Positions 8,705 to 14,165 are shown, numbered from the stretch's first letter. The stretch is DNA of 14,165 nucleotides from an uncultured Microbacterium sp. (GCF_943912325.1 NZ_CALTTX010000065.1:1-14165); one strand, 5' to 3'. The notes: generated by a model not told the origin, from the sequence alone. Numbers and translations are program-made.

Positions 8705-9937
8705 ATGAGCACCGCCAGGCGCGCCGCGCAGACCCCCGCAGCCCGATCCGCGGCATCCCCTTATCTCCGTCTCATCGGTGTGCTGTTGGGTGGCGCTCTC
8801 GCGGCGACGCTGGCCGCGCTCGCCGCGACCGTGCTGCACCTCGCGCGCACCGTTGTCACCCCGGCGCGGCGCGTGCCCGATACCGACATCGTCTCGCTCG
8901 ATCCGGTTGCGCAGACGGTCACGCTCACGCGCACGCCCGACACGACACTGCCGGGTCGCTACGGTCTGTTCACCGGTGGCAGCCCCGAGTACCTCAAGCT
9001 CGGCACGGTCGTCGCCGAGACCGACGCGACCGTGACGCGCAAGCTGCTCACCGAAGTCGACCGCTCGACGCGTCTCCCGCGCCCTGCCGGCTTCAGTGGC
9101 TGGTACTACGACCAGCCCGAGCAATTGCACCTCCCGTTCGAGCGGGTGCTGATCGGCGCGCCCGTCGGACCCTGCCCCGCGTGGCTGTTCCCGGCGGAGC
9201 CGGGATCCGCGAGTGACGCCGCGGATGGGCTCTGGGTCATCCAGGTGCACGGCCGCGGCGCGCGGCGCACCGAAACCCTGCGCGCAGTGCCGCTGTTTCG
9301 CAGGCTCGGGTACTCGTCACTTCTGGTGTCGTACCGCAACGATGGCGACGCCCCGCGAAGCCGCGATGGCGTGTACGGGCTCGGTGCGACCGAGTGGCGC
9401 GACGTCGATGCGGCGATCACCTTCGCCGTTCGGCGCGGGGCACGTCGCGTCGTCGTGATGGGTTGGTCGATGGGCGGCGCGATCGCCGTGCAGCTCGCGC
9501 TGAACTCCGTGCACCGCGATCGGATCAGCGCCCTCGTGCTCGATTCACCCGTCGCCGACTGGCCGCTCGTGCTGCGCACTCAAGCCGACGCCATGCGCGT
9601 GCCGCGCCCGATCACCGACCTCGCTCTCACGACGCTGCGTTCGGAGCGCGCGAGTTCGGCGGCGTCGCTCGGTCGAGGCATCCCGTTCGCCGATCTCGAT
9701 GCCGTCTCGCGCGCCGGCGAATTGACCGTCCCCATCTTGATCCTGCACAGCGACGACGATGGTTTCGTGCCGTCGGATGCGTCGCACGCGCTCGCCGCTG
9801 CGCGGCCCGACCTCGTCACGCTCGACGCCTTCTCTACCGCGCGTCATACGAAGCTCTGGAACTACGACGAGCAGCGCTGGTCGACGATGATCTCGGAGTG
9901 GCTCACGGCGCAGGGGCTCACGGAGGCCAAGGCATGA
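8705..9937 (+). CDS. Membrane-anchored alpha/beta hydrolase
   Basis: A serine hydrolase of the alpha/beta fold with unknown substrate, 410 aa. A short basic N-terminus is followed by one hydrophobic segment at about 21-48, rich in Ala and Leu with no clear cleavage site, so the enzyme is probably anchored with the catalytic domain outside the membrane. A region of about 120 residues unlike classic hydrolases follows. The hydrolase core starts near 175. The oxyanion strand is VHGRGARR (181-188), the nucleophile is Ser255 in GWSMGG, the acid is probably Asp352 in HSDDDGFVP, and the base is His381 in ARHTKLWN. The triad is complete and correctly ordered. Upstream there is no good Shine-Dalgarno beyond AGGA 11 nt before the ATG. 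Its stop overlaps the start of zapE (ATGA). A peptidase or esterase is possible, and the family does not fix the reaction. Confidence 0.88.
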   Translation: MSTARRAAQTPAARSAASPYLRLIGVLLGGALAATLAALAATVLHLARTVVTPARRVPDTDIVSLDPVAQTVTLTRTPDTTLPGRYGLFTGGSPEYLKLGTVVAETDATVTRKLLTEVDRSTRLPRPAGFSGWYYDQPEQLHLPFERVLIGAPVGPCPAWLFPAEPGSASDAADGLWVIQVHGRGARRTETLRAVPLFRRLGYSSLLVSYRNDGDAPRSRDGVYGLGATEWRDVDAAITFAVRRGARRVVVMGWSMGGAIAVQLALNSVHRDRISALVLDSPVADWPLVLRTQADAMRVPRPITDLALTTLRSERASSAASLGRGIPFADLDAVSRAGELTVPILILHSDDDGFVPSDASHALAAARPDLVTLDAFSTARHTKLWNYDEQRWSTMISEWLTAQGLTEAKA

Positions 9938-10947
9938 GCGTCGTGCACCTGACCGAACGACGCCCGGCGCTCACGGCCGCCGAAATGGTCGCGCAGCTCG
10001 CGCCGCCGCCGCAGTTCCGCGACGCCTCATTCGAGAACTACCGCGCCGACGACGCCTACCCCTCGCAAGCCGAGGCGAAGCAGGTGCTGACGGCCTTTTG
10101 CGGTTCGGGTATCGCGAAGGTAAAGGGTGGGTTGTTCTCGCGCAAACCCAAGGCTCCCGCAACCAAGCCGGGGGTCTACCTCGACGGCGGATTCGGCGTC
10201 GGTAAGACCCACCTGCTCGCGGCGACCTTTCACGCGTTCCCCGGCCGGCGCAAGTACTTCGGGTCGTTCATCGAGTACACGGCCCTCGTCGGCGCGCTCG
10301 GCTATCGCGGCGCGGTCGAGCAGTTCACGGGTGCCGACCTGCTCTGCATCGACGAGTTCGAGCTCGATGACCCGGGCGACACGATGGTCATGACGCGCTT
10401 GCTCGGCGAGCTCGTCGCGACCGGCACGCGCATGGTCGCGACGAGCAACACACCTCCCGGCGCGCTCGGCGAAGGACGATTCGCTGCGCAGGACTTCTTA
10501 CGCGAGATTCACGCGATGGCCGAGAGTTTCGAGACGCTGCGCATCGACGGCGTCGACTTTCGCCAGCGCGCGGTCGACGGTCACGCGATCGCGCTGTCGG
10601 ACGACGACTACGCGGCGGCGATCGATTCGTTCGCGGCGGCGGGCACCGTGTCGGACGACGTCTTCGGTGATGTCGTCGCGCATCTCGCGCAAGTGCATCC
10701 GTCGCGTTATATCCGTGTGATCGAGGGATTGGATGCCGTCGGGTTCCGCGACGTCGTCCCGTTCGCCGATCAATCGGCGGCGCTGCGCTTCGTCGCCCTC
10801 GTCGACCGCATCTACGACGCGCAACTGCCGATCCGGGCGACGGGCCTGTCCCTTGACCGCGTGTTCCCCGAAGAGATGCTCGCGGGGGGTTACCGCAAGA
10901 AGTACCTGCGCGCCGTCTCGCGGCTCGTGGCCTCGACCCTGGCCTGA
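9934..10947 (+). CDS. zapE: ZapE/AFG1-family ATPase
   Basis: P-loop ATPase of the ZapE (AFG1/YhcM) family, 337 aa, close to the usual length. In E. coli ZapE associates with the division ring and destabilises FtsZ polymers; whether actinobacterial members do the same is not shown by sequence. Walker A is GGFGVGKT (85-92) and Walker B is LLCIDEFELDD (136-146). The sensor-1 stretch ATSNTPP (Asn172) follows, then the family-typical FLREI segment and a helical C-terminal half ending with the LDRVFPEEML and KKYLRAVSRL blocks. The frame is open far upstream (from 9394), but the true start is ATG 9934, which overlaps the hydrolase stop as ATGA and has GGAGG at 9922-9926, 7 nt away. Translational coupling to the hydrolase is therefore likely. 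No clear terminator follows. Confidence 0.88.
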   Translation: MSVVHLTERRPALTAAEMVAQLAPPPQFRDASFENYRADDAYPSQAEAKQVLTAFCGSGIAKVKGGLFSRKPKAPATKPGVYLDGGFGVGKTHLLAATFHAFPGRRKYFGSFIEYTALVGALGYRGAVEQFTGADLLCIDEFELDDPGDTMVMTRLLGELVATGTRMVATSNTPPGALGEGRFAAQDFLREIHAMAESFETLRIDGVDFRQRAVDGHAIALSDDDYAAAIDSFAAAGTVSDDVFGDVVAHLAQVHPSRYIRVIEGLDAVGFRDVVPFADQSAALRFVALVDRIYDAQLPIRATGLSLDRVFPEEMLAGGYRKKYLRAVSRLVASTLA

Positions 10948-11002
10948 GGCTTCGCCGACCGGGCGCTGGCGCTTCGGCATCCATTCGCGTCCCATCTATC
11001 TA

Positions 11003-11018
11003 CCGATCGATCGATCGG
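11003..11018. promoter_or_regulatory. Perfect 16-bp palindrome (CGAT repeat)
   Basis: CCGATCGATCGATCGG is identical to its reverse complement and contains three GATC tetramers. It lies 207 nt before the amt start. It could be a dimeric regulator site or a simple CGAT microrepeat; nothing in the sequence decides. Confidence 0.4.
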
Positions 11019-11063
11019 CCGCCGCGCGTGGGTTGATCGAGCGTCAATAACGCCCCGCTTCCG

Positions 11064-11110
11064 GTAACAGGATGTTCACGCAGCGAGAGGTGCTGTTACA
11101 AACCCGAAAC
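11064..11110 (+). promoter_or_regulatory. Candidate GlnR nitrogen-control operator of amt
   Basis: GTTAC (11095-11099), six bases, then GAAAC (11106-11110) matches the GTnAC-N6-GAAAC unit described for GlnR in Streptomyces and other actinobacteria. A second, degenerate unit GTAAC-N6-TTCAC (11064-11079) lies 31 nt upstream, about three helical turns. Seven bases of the two units (GTAACAG and CTGTTAC) also form an inverted repeat. GlnR controlling an ammonium transporter under nitrogen limitation is the classic case, which raises confidence. The 3' end is 115 nt from the amt start. Confidence 0.6.
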
Positions 11111-11225
11111 ACGGCGCGCCCCCGTGCCGAAACCGCGTACCGAGAGACTGTGCAGACCCGAAGCGCCACGTCTCGCGTGCGAGCAAGCGGGATCTACGTC
11201 ACACAATCACTTCAGTGAGGAATTC

Positions 11226-12488
11226 ATGGACAGCGGAAATCTCGCCTGGTACATCGCGGCAACCGCGCTCGTGCTCTTCATGACGCCGGGTGTCGCCTTC
11301 TTCTACGGCGGCCTCGTCAAGGCCAAGAGCGTCATCAGCATGATGATGATGAGCTTCGGAGCAATGGGCCTCGTGGCCGTGCTCTGGATTCTCTACGGCT
11401 TCAACATGCAGACAGCCGACGCGTGGCCGGGGATCCTCGGCAATCCCTTCAGCGACTTCGGGCTTTCGACCCTCTCGACCGGTGACACGGCGACGGTCGA
11501 CCTGACCGCCGTCGCGTACGGCGCCACCTTCGCGATCATCACGATCGCGCTCATCTCGGGCGCTATCGCCGACCGCGCGAAGTTCGGTTCGTGGATGCTG
11601 TTCGCGTTCCTCTTCGCCACGATCGACTACTTCGCGGTCGCCGGCTGGGTCTGGAACACCAACGGCTGGATCTTCAACCTCGGCACGACGCTCGGCTTCT
11701 CGACTGAGGTCATCGACTACGCCGGTGGTACCGCGGTGCACATCAACGCCGGTGCCGCAGCCCTTGCTCTCGCGCTCGTGCTCGGCAAGCGCGTCGGATT
11801 CCAGAAGGGCATCACCAAGCCCCACAACGTGCCGCTCGTCATGCTCGGCGCCGCGATCCTGTGGTTCGGCTGGTTCGGGTTCAACGCCGGTGCTGCGGCG
11901 TTCTACGCCAACCCCACCGACGACACGCAGGTCGGCATCGCCGCCATCGGCTCGCCCGCGGGTCTGATCGTGATCAACACGCTGGGCGCCACCGCCGCCG
12001 CGATCCTCGGTTGGATCGTCGTCGAGAAGCTCAAGGACGGCAAGGCGACTTCGGTCGGCGCTGCCTCGGGTGCCGTCGCGGGTCTCGTCGCGATCACCCC
12101 CTCGTGCGCCAACCTCGCGCCGGGCTGGGCCCTGCTGCTGGGTGTCATCGCCGGTGCGCTCTGCGCCCTCGCGGTCGAGCTCAAGTGGAAGCTCGGCTTC
12201 GATGACTCGCTCGACGTCGTCGGCGTGCACCTCGTCGGCGGTCTCGTGGGAACGCTGTACCTCGGCTTCTTCGCGACCGGCACCGGCCTGTTCCTCGGTG
12301 GCAACGCCGAGCAGCTCATCGTTCAGGCGATCGCCGCCGTCACGGTGCTCGTGTTCTCGTTCGTCGTCGCCTTCGTCATCGGGTTCGCGATCGAGAAGAC
12401 GATCGGCTTCCGCATCAAGAACGAGGACGAGCTCGCGGGCGTCGACACGATCGTTCACGGCGAAGAGGGCTACGCGATCATCGAGTAA
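11226..12488 (+). CDS. amt: Ammonium transporter (Amt/MEP/Rh family)
   Basis: Integral membrane ammonium channel/transporter, 420 aa with about eleven membrane helices expected, importing NH4+/NH3 for assimilation. The start MDSGNLAWYIAAT at ATG 11226 has GAGG 5 nt upstream and places helix 1 immediately at the N-terminus with no separate signal peptide; the longer in-frame start at 11124 would add 34 polar residues and is rejected. Family marks are Asp164 and His172 in IDYAGGTAVHINAG, WFGWFGFNAG (about 213-222), and the second pore His335 in DVVGVHLVGG, giving the conserved twin-His pore. The cytosolic C-terminal tail GFRIKNEDELAGVDTIVHGE is conserved and is the part through which PII proteins act on Amt. 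No glnK follows, unlike the common amtB-glnK arrangement. A GlnR-type operator lies upstream and a strong hairpin downstream. Confidence 0.97.
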   Translation: MDSGNLAWYIAATALVLFMTPGVAFFYGGLVKAKSVISMMMMSFGAMGLVAVLWILYGFNMQTADAWPGILGNPFSDFGLSTLSTGDTATVDLTAVAYGATFAIITIALISGAIADRAKFGSWMLFAFLFATIDYFAVAGWVWNTNGWIFNLGTTLGFSTEVIDYAGGTAVHINAGAAALALALVLGKRVGFQKGITKPHNVPLVMLGAAILWFGWFGFNAGAAAFYANPTDDTQVGIAAIGSPAGLIVINTLGATAAAILGWIVVEKLKDGKATSVGAASGAVAGLVAITPSCANLAPGWALLLGVIAGALCALAVELKWKLGFDDSLDVVGVHLVGGLVGTLYLGFFATGTGLFLGGNAEQLIVQAIAAVTVLVFSFVVAFVIGFAIEKTIGFRIKNEDELAGVDTIVHGEEGYAIIE

Positions 12489-12497
12489 TGCTCACTC

Positions 12498-12553
12498 CGA
12501 GCGCTCAGGCGCTCGATGTGCGAGGGCGTCGGGATTCGTTCCCGGCGCCCTCG
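12498..12553 (+). terminator. Tandem hairpin terminator after amt
   Basis: Two hairpins follow the amt stop. The first is a 7-bp stem CGAGCGC/GCGCTCG with a TCAG loop (12498-12515). The second is stronger: CGAGGGCG pairs with CGCCCTCG, then one T-G wobble and CGGG with CCCG, closing a 7-nt ATTCGTT loop (12521-12553). The T tract is poor. Its position 9 nt after the stop supports termination of amt. Confidence 0.75.
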
Positions 12554-12583
12554 TCGCATGTCGGAGGGTGCGCGTCGCGCCGA

Positions 12584-12589
12584 TAAGCT
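12584..12589 (+). promoter_or_regulatory. Candidate -10 element for leaderless PemK/MazF-like gene
   Basis: TAAGCT fits TANNNT and lies exactly 6 nt before GTG 12596. No Shine-Dalgarno or -35 is visible. The layout matches that of dxs and DUF3000 in this window. Confidence 0.45.
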
Positions 12590-12595
12590 CGGTGC

Positions 12596-13240
12596 GTGGG
12601 AACGTGGACGCGCCTGATCAACGCTGGTATCGAGGCTCTGCAGAGCGCGCTGTCGTCGAAGTCCTCTGATGTCGCGAGGAAGACGGATGCGTCCCGCACA
12701 GGCGCGGCGCGGCAGGGGAGCCGGGTCGGGGGAGACGCTCGAACTCGTCCGGGAGCTCGACCCGCGAGCGGGGTTCGCCCCGAGGCGAGGGCGAACGACG
12801 GTCTTTCGTCGCCCGGGCAGAACGGCGCGACGCGGACGGTGGAGCTCGAGCCACCGGCATCCACCGATCTGGTGATCACGTATGCTCCCGATCCCGATCG
12901 CGATCCCGACGCGGGAGAGGTCGTCTGGACGTGGGTGCCGTACGAAGAGGGTGACGGCCGCGGCAAGGATCGCCCCGTGCTCGTGATCGGTCGACACACC
13001 GCGGAACGCGTCTATGTCGTGCGGCTGACGAGCAAGGCGCACGACGGTGAGCGCGACTTTCTGTCGATCGGAACGGGTGCCTGGGATTCGCAGGGGCGCG
13101 AATCGTGGGTCGACATCGAGCAGCTCTACAGCGTGCATCGCGACGGCATGCGCCGAGAAGCGGCGGCGCTCGATGCGGCGCGGTTTGCGCGTGTGGCTGC
13201 CGCGCTGACGAAGCGCTACGGCTGGCGTTTCGCGCGCTGA
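12596..13240 (+). CDS. PemK/MazF-family protein, solitary
   Basis: The C-terminal half (about 100-212) looks like the PemK/MazF fold, whose classic members are sequence-specific mRNA endonucleases: GEVVWTWVPYEE at 107-118 replaces the usual first strand, GKDRPVLVIG at 123-132 matches the family K-x-RP-hydrophobic block, then VVRLTSK and GTGAWDSQGRESWVDIEQL. The first 90 residues are Arg/Ser/Ala/Gly rich with no recognisable domain and are probably disordered, apart from a short helix at 5-20. The protein is 214 aa, about twice the size of a standard MazF. There is no antitoxin-like ORF in the 107 nt upstream (which contain the amt terminator) or downstream, so a toxin role is doubtful. The GTG 12596 start rests on TAAGCT 6 nt upstream. 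It is convergent with ynfA, with 16 nt between stops. Confidence 0.75.
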   Translation: MGTWTRLINAGIEALQSALSSKSSDVARKTDASRTGAARQGSRVGGDARTRPGARPASGVRPEARANDGLSSPGQNGATRTVELEPPASTDLVITYAPDPDRDPDAGEVVWTWVPYEEGDGRGKDRPVLVIGRHTAERVYVVRLTSKAHDGERDFLSIGTGAWDSQGRESWVDIEQLYSVHRDGMRREAAALDAARFARVAAALTKRYGWRFAR

Positions 13241-13256
13241 GCCGTCGTCTGGCGCT

Positions 13257-13604
13257 CTACTCGGCAACCGTCGACGACGTGGGGGCGAGGATGATGATGG
13301 CGGCGCCGAGGATCGCGATCGCCGACCCGACGTAGTCCCACAGGGTCGGCTTGAAGCCGTCGATGACGATTCCCCACGCGAGCGAACCGGCGATGAACAC
13401 GCCACCATAGGCAGCGAGCACCCGCCCGAAGTTCGCATCGGGCTGGAGAGCCGCGATGAATCCGTATGCGCCCAGTGCGACGACACCGAAGAGGGCGAAG
13501 AGCCACCCGCGATCGTTGCGGACGGCCTGCCAGATCAGCCACGCCCCGCCGATCTCAGCGACGGCCGCAAGAGCGAACAAGACGATGATGCGCACGGTGG
13601 TCAT
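13257..13604 (-). CDS. YnfA/UPF0060 family small membrane protein
   Basis: A 115-aa hydrophobic protein with four predicted membrane segments, matching the UPF0060 (YnfA) family in length and in the blocks ALAAVAEIGGAWLIWQ, GAYGFIAALQPDANFGRVLA, AYGGVFIAGSLAWG and DGFKPTLWDYVGSAIAILG. Relatives resemble small multidrug resistance transporters, and some are reported to affect drug efflux, but the substrate is not evident here. The start is ATG 13602-13604; the frame stays open upstream only because it runs through a tRNA gene, which is not coding. There is no Shine-Dalgarno. GACACT lies 6 nt before the ATG, a weak version of the leaderless layout, and the 3' end of tRNA-Val(CAC) is only 29 nt upstream on the same strand. 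Confidence 0.88.
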   Translation of the reverse strand: MTTVRIIVLFALAAVAEIGGAWLIWQAVRNDRGWLFALFGVVALGAYGFIAALQPDANFGRVLAAYGGVFIAGSLAWGIVIDGFKPTLWDYVGSAIAILGAAIIILAPTSSTVAE

Positions 13605-13633
13605 GTGCCCAGTGTCGCAGGGCTGGAGCTCAA

Positions 13634-13709
13634 TGGTGGGCGATGCCGGACTCGAACCGACGACCTCTTCCGTGTGAAGGAAGCGCGCTACCAACTGCGC
13701 CAATCGCCC
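13634..13709 (-). tRNA. tRNA-Val (CAC)
   Basis: Cloverleaf of 73 nt plus encoded CCA (13634-13636). The acceptor GGGCGAT pairs with ATCGCCC, the D stem is GCGC/GCGC, the anticodon stem CTTCC/GGAAG closes the loop TTCACAC with anticodon CAC (reads GTG), and the T arm is GTCGG-TTCGAGT-CCGGC. Confidence 0.95.
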
Positions 13710-13735
13710 AAACCCGCCATGCGGGCCGAGTATTG

Positions 13736-13765
13736 AGCATACCCGATGGGCACAGACGCCATGAA
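13736..13765 (-). promoter_or_regulatory. Candidate promoter of tRNA-Val (CAC)
   Basis: On the minus strand TTCATG (13760-13765) and TATGCT (13736-13741, fits TANNNT) are 18 nt apart, with the expected start about 20 nt before the mature tRNA. A short hairpin CCCGC-N3-GCGGG (13713-13725) lies in the leader. Confidence 0.5.
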
Positions 13766-13820
13766 CGGTTGCGATGTCGGGGCGACAAGATGGGCGGACA
13801 CGCGCGGAGTGGCGCTGGTT

Positions 13821-13848
13821 TTGCGTCGGCGCGGGAGTCGGCTAAAGT
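13821..13848 (+). promoter_or_regulatory. Candidate promoter of the Gly-Cys-Val tRNA cluster
   Basis: TTGCGT (13821-13826), 16 nt, then TAAAGT (13843-13848) is a good actinobacterial -35/-10 pair, 28 nt before the mature tRNA-Gly. It is divergent from the tRNA-Val(CAC) promoter. Confidence 0.65.
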
Positions 13849-13876
13849 CATACGAGTGCCCGAGCGATCGGGACAC

Positions 13877-13949
13877 GCGGATGTAGCGCAGTTGGTAGCG
13901 CACAACCTTGCCAAGGTTGGGGTCGCGAGTTCGAGTCTCGTCATCCGCT
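13877..13949 (+). tRNA. tRNA-Gly (GCC)
   Basis: Cloverleaf of 73 nt. The acceptor GCGGATG pairs with CATCCGC, the anticodon stem CAACC/GGTTG closes the loop TTGCCAA with anticodon GCC at 13910-13912, and the T arm is GCGAG-TTCGAGT-CTCGT with a terminal G-U pair. CCA is not encoded. Confidence 0.95.
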
Positions 13950-13959
13950 CGAGTGCAGG

Positions 13960-13979
13960 GATCGCTTTTCACAGCGATC
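13960..13979 (+). other. Hairpin in the spacer between tRNA-Gly and tRNA-Cys
   Basis: GATCGC (13960-13965) and GCGATC (13974-13979) pair across an 8-nt TTTTCACA loop. It is probably a structured spacer in the polycistronic tRNA precursor; it could mark a processing site. Confidence 0.45.
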
Positions 13980-14016
13980 GCGGCACGTGGGGTCAAACCA
14001 CACGGTTAATCCACAC

Positions 14017-14090
14017 GGTGGCGTGGCCGAGCGGCTAGGCACCGGCCTGCAAAGCCGTTTACACGGGTTCGAATCCCGTCGCCACCTCCA
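14017..14090 (+). tRNA. tRNA-Cys (GCA)
   Basis: Cloverleaf of 71 nt plus encoded CCA (14088-14090). The acceptor GGTGGCG pairs with CGCCACC, the loop CTGCAAA holds anticodon GCA at 14049-14051, and the T arm is ACGGG-TTCGAAT-CCCGT. Confidence 0.95.
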
Positions 14091-14112
14091 CTCCAACTGA
14101 ATAGCCTTTTAG

Positions 14113-14165
14113 GCGCGATTGGCGCAGCGGTAGCGCGCTTCCCTGACACGGAAGAGGTCACTGGT
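14113..14165 (+). tRNA. tRNA-Val (GAC), 3' end cut by window edge
   Basis: The 5' acceptor strand GCGCGAT, D arm with GCGC/GCGC, and anticodon stem CTTCC/GGAAG around loop CTGACAC (anticodon GAC at 14145-14147, reads GTC/GTT) are present. The T arm and acceptor 3' strand lie beyond the window. It is very similar to the minus-strand tRNA-Val(CAC). Confidence 0.9.

Larger units (their letters stand above)
10948..11225 (+). other. Intergenic regulatory region before amt
   Basis: This 278-bp stretch has no convincing gene. It holds, in order, a GC-rich imperfect dyad just after zapE, a perfect 16-bp palindrome (11003-11018), TTGA-N7-TCAA (about 11033-11047), a GlnR-type box (11064-11110), a small hairpin (11110-11114 with 11122-11126), the dyad CTCGC-GT-GCGAG (11172-11183) and the amt Shine-Dalgarno (11217-11220). 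I find no TANNNT hexamer in a sensible place; CACAAT at 11202-11207 is the best but weak -10 candidate. Confidence 0.6.

Noticed and set aside
9394..9933. 180-codon upstream extension of the zapE frame
   Set aside because: It overlaps the hydrolase catalytic region and encodes Arg-rich low-complexity sequence; ATG 9934 has a good Shine-Dalgarno and begins where family similarity begins.
10948..10980. Terminator after zapE
   Set aside because: The GC-rich region forms only short imperfect stems without a clear T tract.
10991..11012. Possible AmtR-type site (CTAT-N6-ATAG)
   Set aside because: Only CTAT-N6-ATCG is present, and AmtR control is mainly a corynebacterial feature; the GlnR box is a better match.
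11199..12458. 419-codon open frame on the minus strand, opposite amt
   Set aside because: Highly charged shadow protein antisense to a clear ammonium transporter.
13241..13280. Terminator between the convergent PemK/MazF-like gene and ynfA
   Set aside because: Only a 7-bp repeat CGTCGTC/GACGACG with a 23-nt loop reaching into ynfA; too weak to call.
12470..13486. 338-codon open frame on the minus strand, spanning the PemK/MazF-like gene
   Set aside because: It crosses the amt terminator and two real genes and its protein is low-complexity.
13605..13703. 33-codon upstream extension of ynfA
   Set aside because: The extension is translated tRNA-Val sequence.
13634..14165. Integration site of a mobile element at the tRNA cluster
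   Set aside because: No integrase, no repeated tRNA 3' fragment and no compositional change are visible in the window.

Overview
The window comes from the chromosome of a high-GC Gram-positive actinobacterium, most likely a member of the Microbacteriaceae or a near relative in the Micrococcales. The reasons are the strong G/C bias at third codon positions, the frequent GTG starts, a DUF3000 gene next to an HRDC-type ribonuclease D, an actinobacterial-type DXS, and a Gly-Cys-Val tRNA cluster. This is inferred from gene content and was not tested by any search. The region is ordinary core chromosome: I see no insertion sequence, phage gene, integrase or CRISPR array.

Layout. (1) 1-3299, plus strand: the 3' end of aconitase, a terminator hairpin, then dxs (first step of the MEP isoprenoid pathway), which carries a repetitive acidic C-terminal tail. 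It ends at a symmetric hairpin that probably terminates both dxs and the convergent fad genes. (2) 3321-8685, minus strand: DUF3000, rnd, fadA, fadB in transcription order. DUF3000 and rnd overlap by 8 nt. fadA has its own candidate promoter and Shine-Dalgarno. fadA (thiolase) and fadB (hydratase/3-hydroxyacyl-CoA dehydrogenase fusion) are 9 nt apart and together form a beta-oxidation trifunctional set. (3) 8686-10947, plus strand: a membrane-anchored alpha/beta hydrolase coupled by an ATGA overlap to a ZapE/AFG1-family ATPase. The divergent intergenic region between DUF3000 and the hydrolase is so short that the two candidate -10 elements overlap. (4) 10948-12553: a 278-bp regulatory region containing a good GlnR-type nitrogen operator and a perfect 16-bp palindrome, followed by the ammonium transporter gene amt and a strong terminator. 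No glnK follows amt. (5) 12584-13604: a solitary PemK/MazF-fold gene with no neighbouring antitoxin, convergent with a small YnfA-type membrane protein gene. (6) 13634-14165: four tRNA genes, Val(CAC) on the minus strand and Gly(GCC), Cys(GCA) and Val(GAC, cut by the window end) on the plus strand, driven by divergent promoters.

Common threads. dxs, DUF3000 and the PemK/MazF gene each show a TANNNT hexamer exactly 6 nt before the likely start codon and no Shine-Dalgarno, the layout expected of leaderless transcripts. ynfA shows a weaker version. The most testable regulatory features are the GlnR-like box before amt and the overlapping divergent promoters at 8686-8695. I did not find a clearly novel multi-gene system here.
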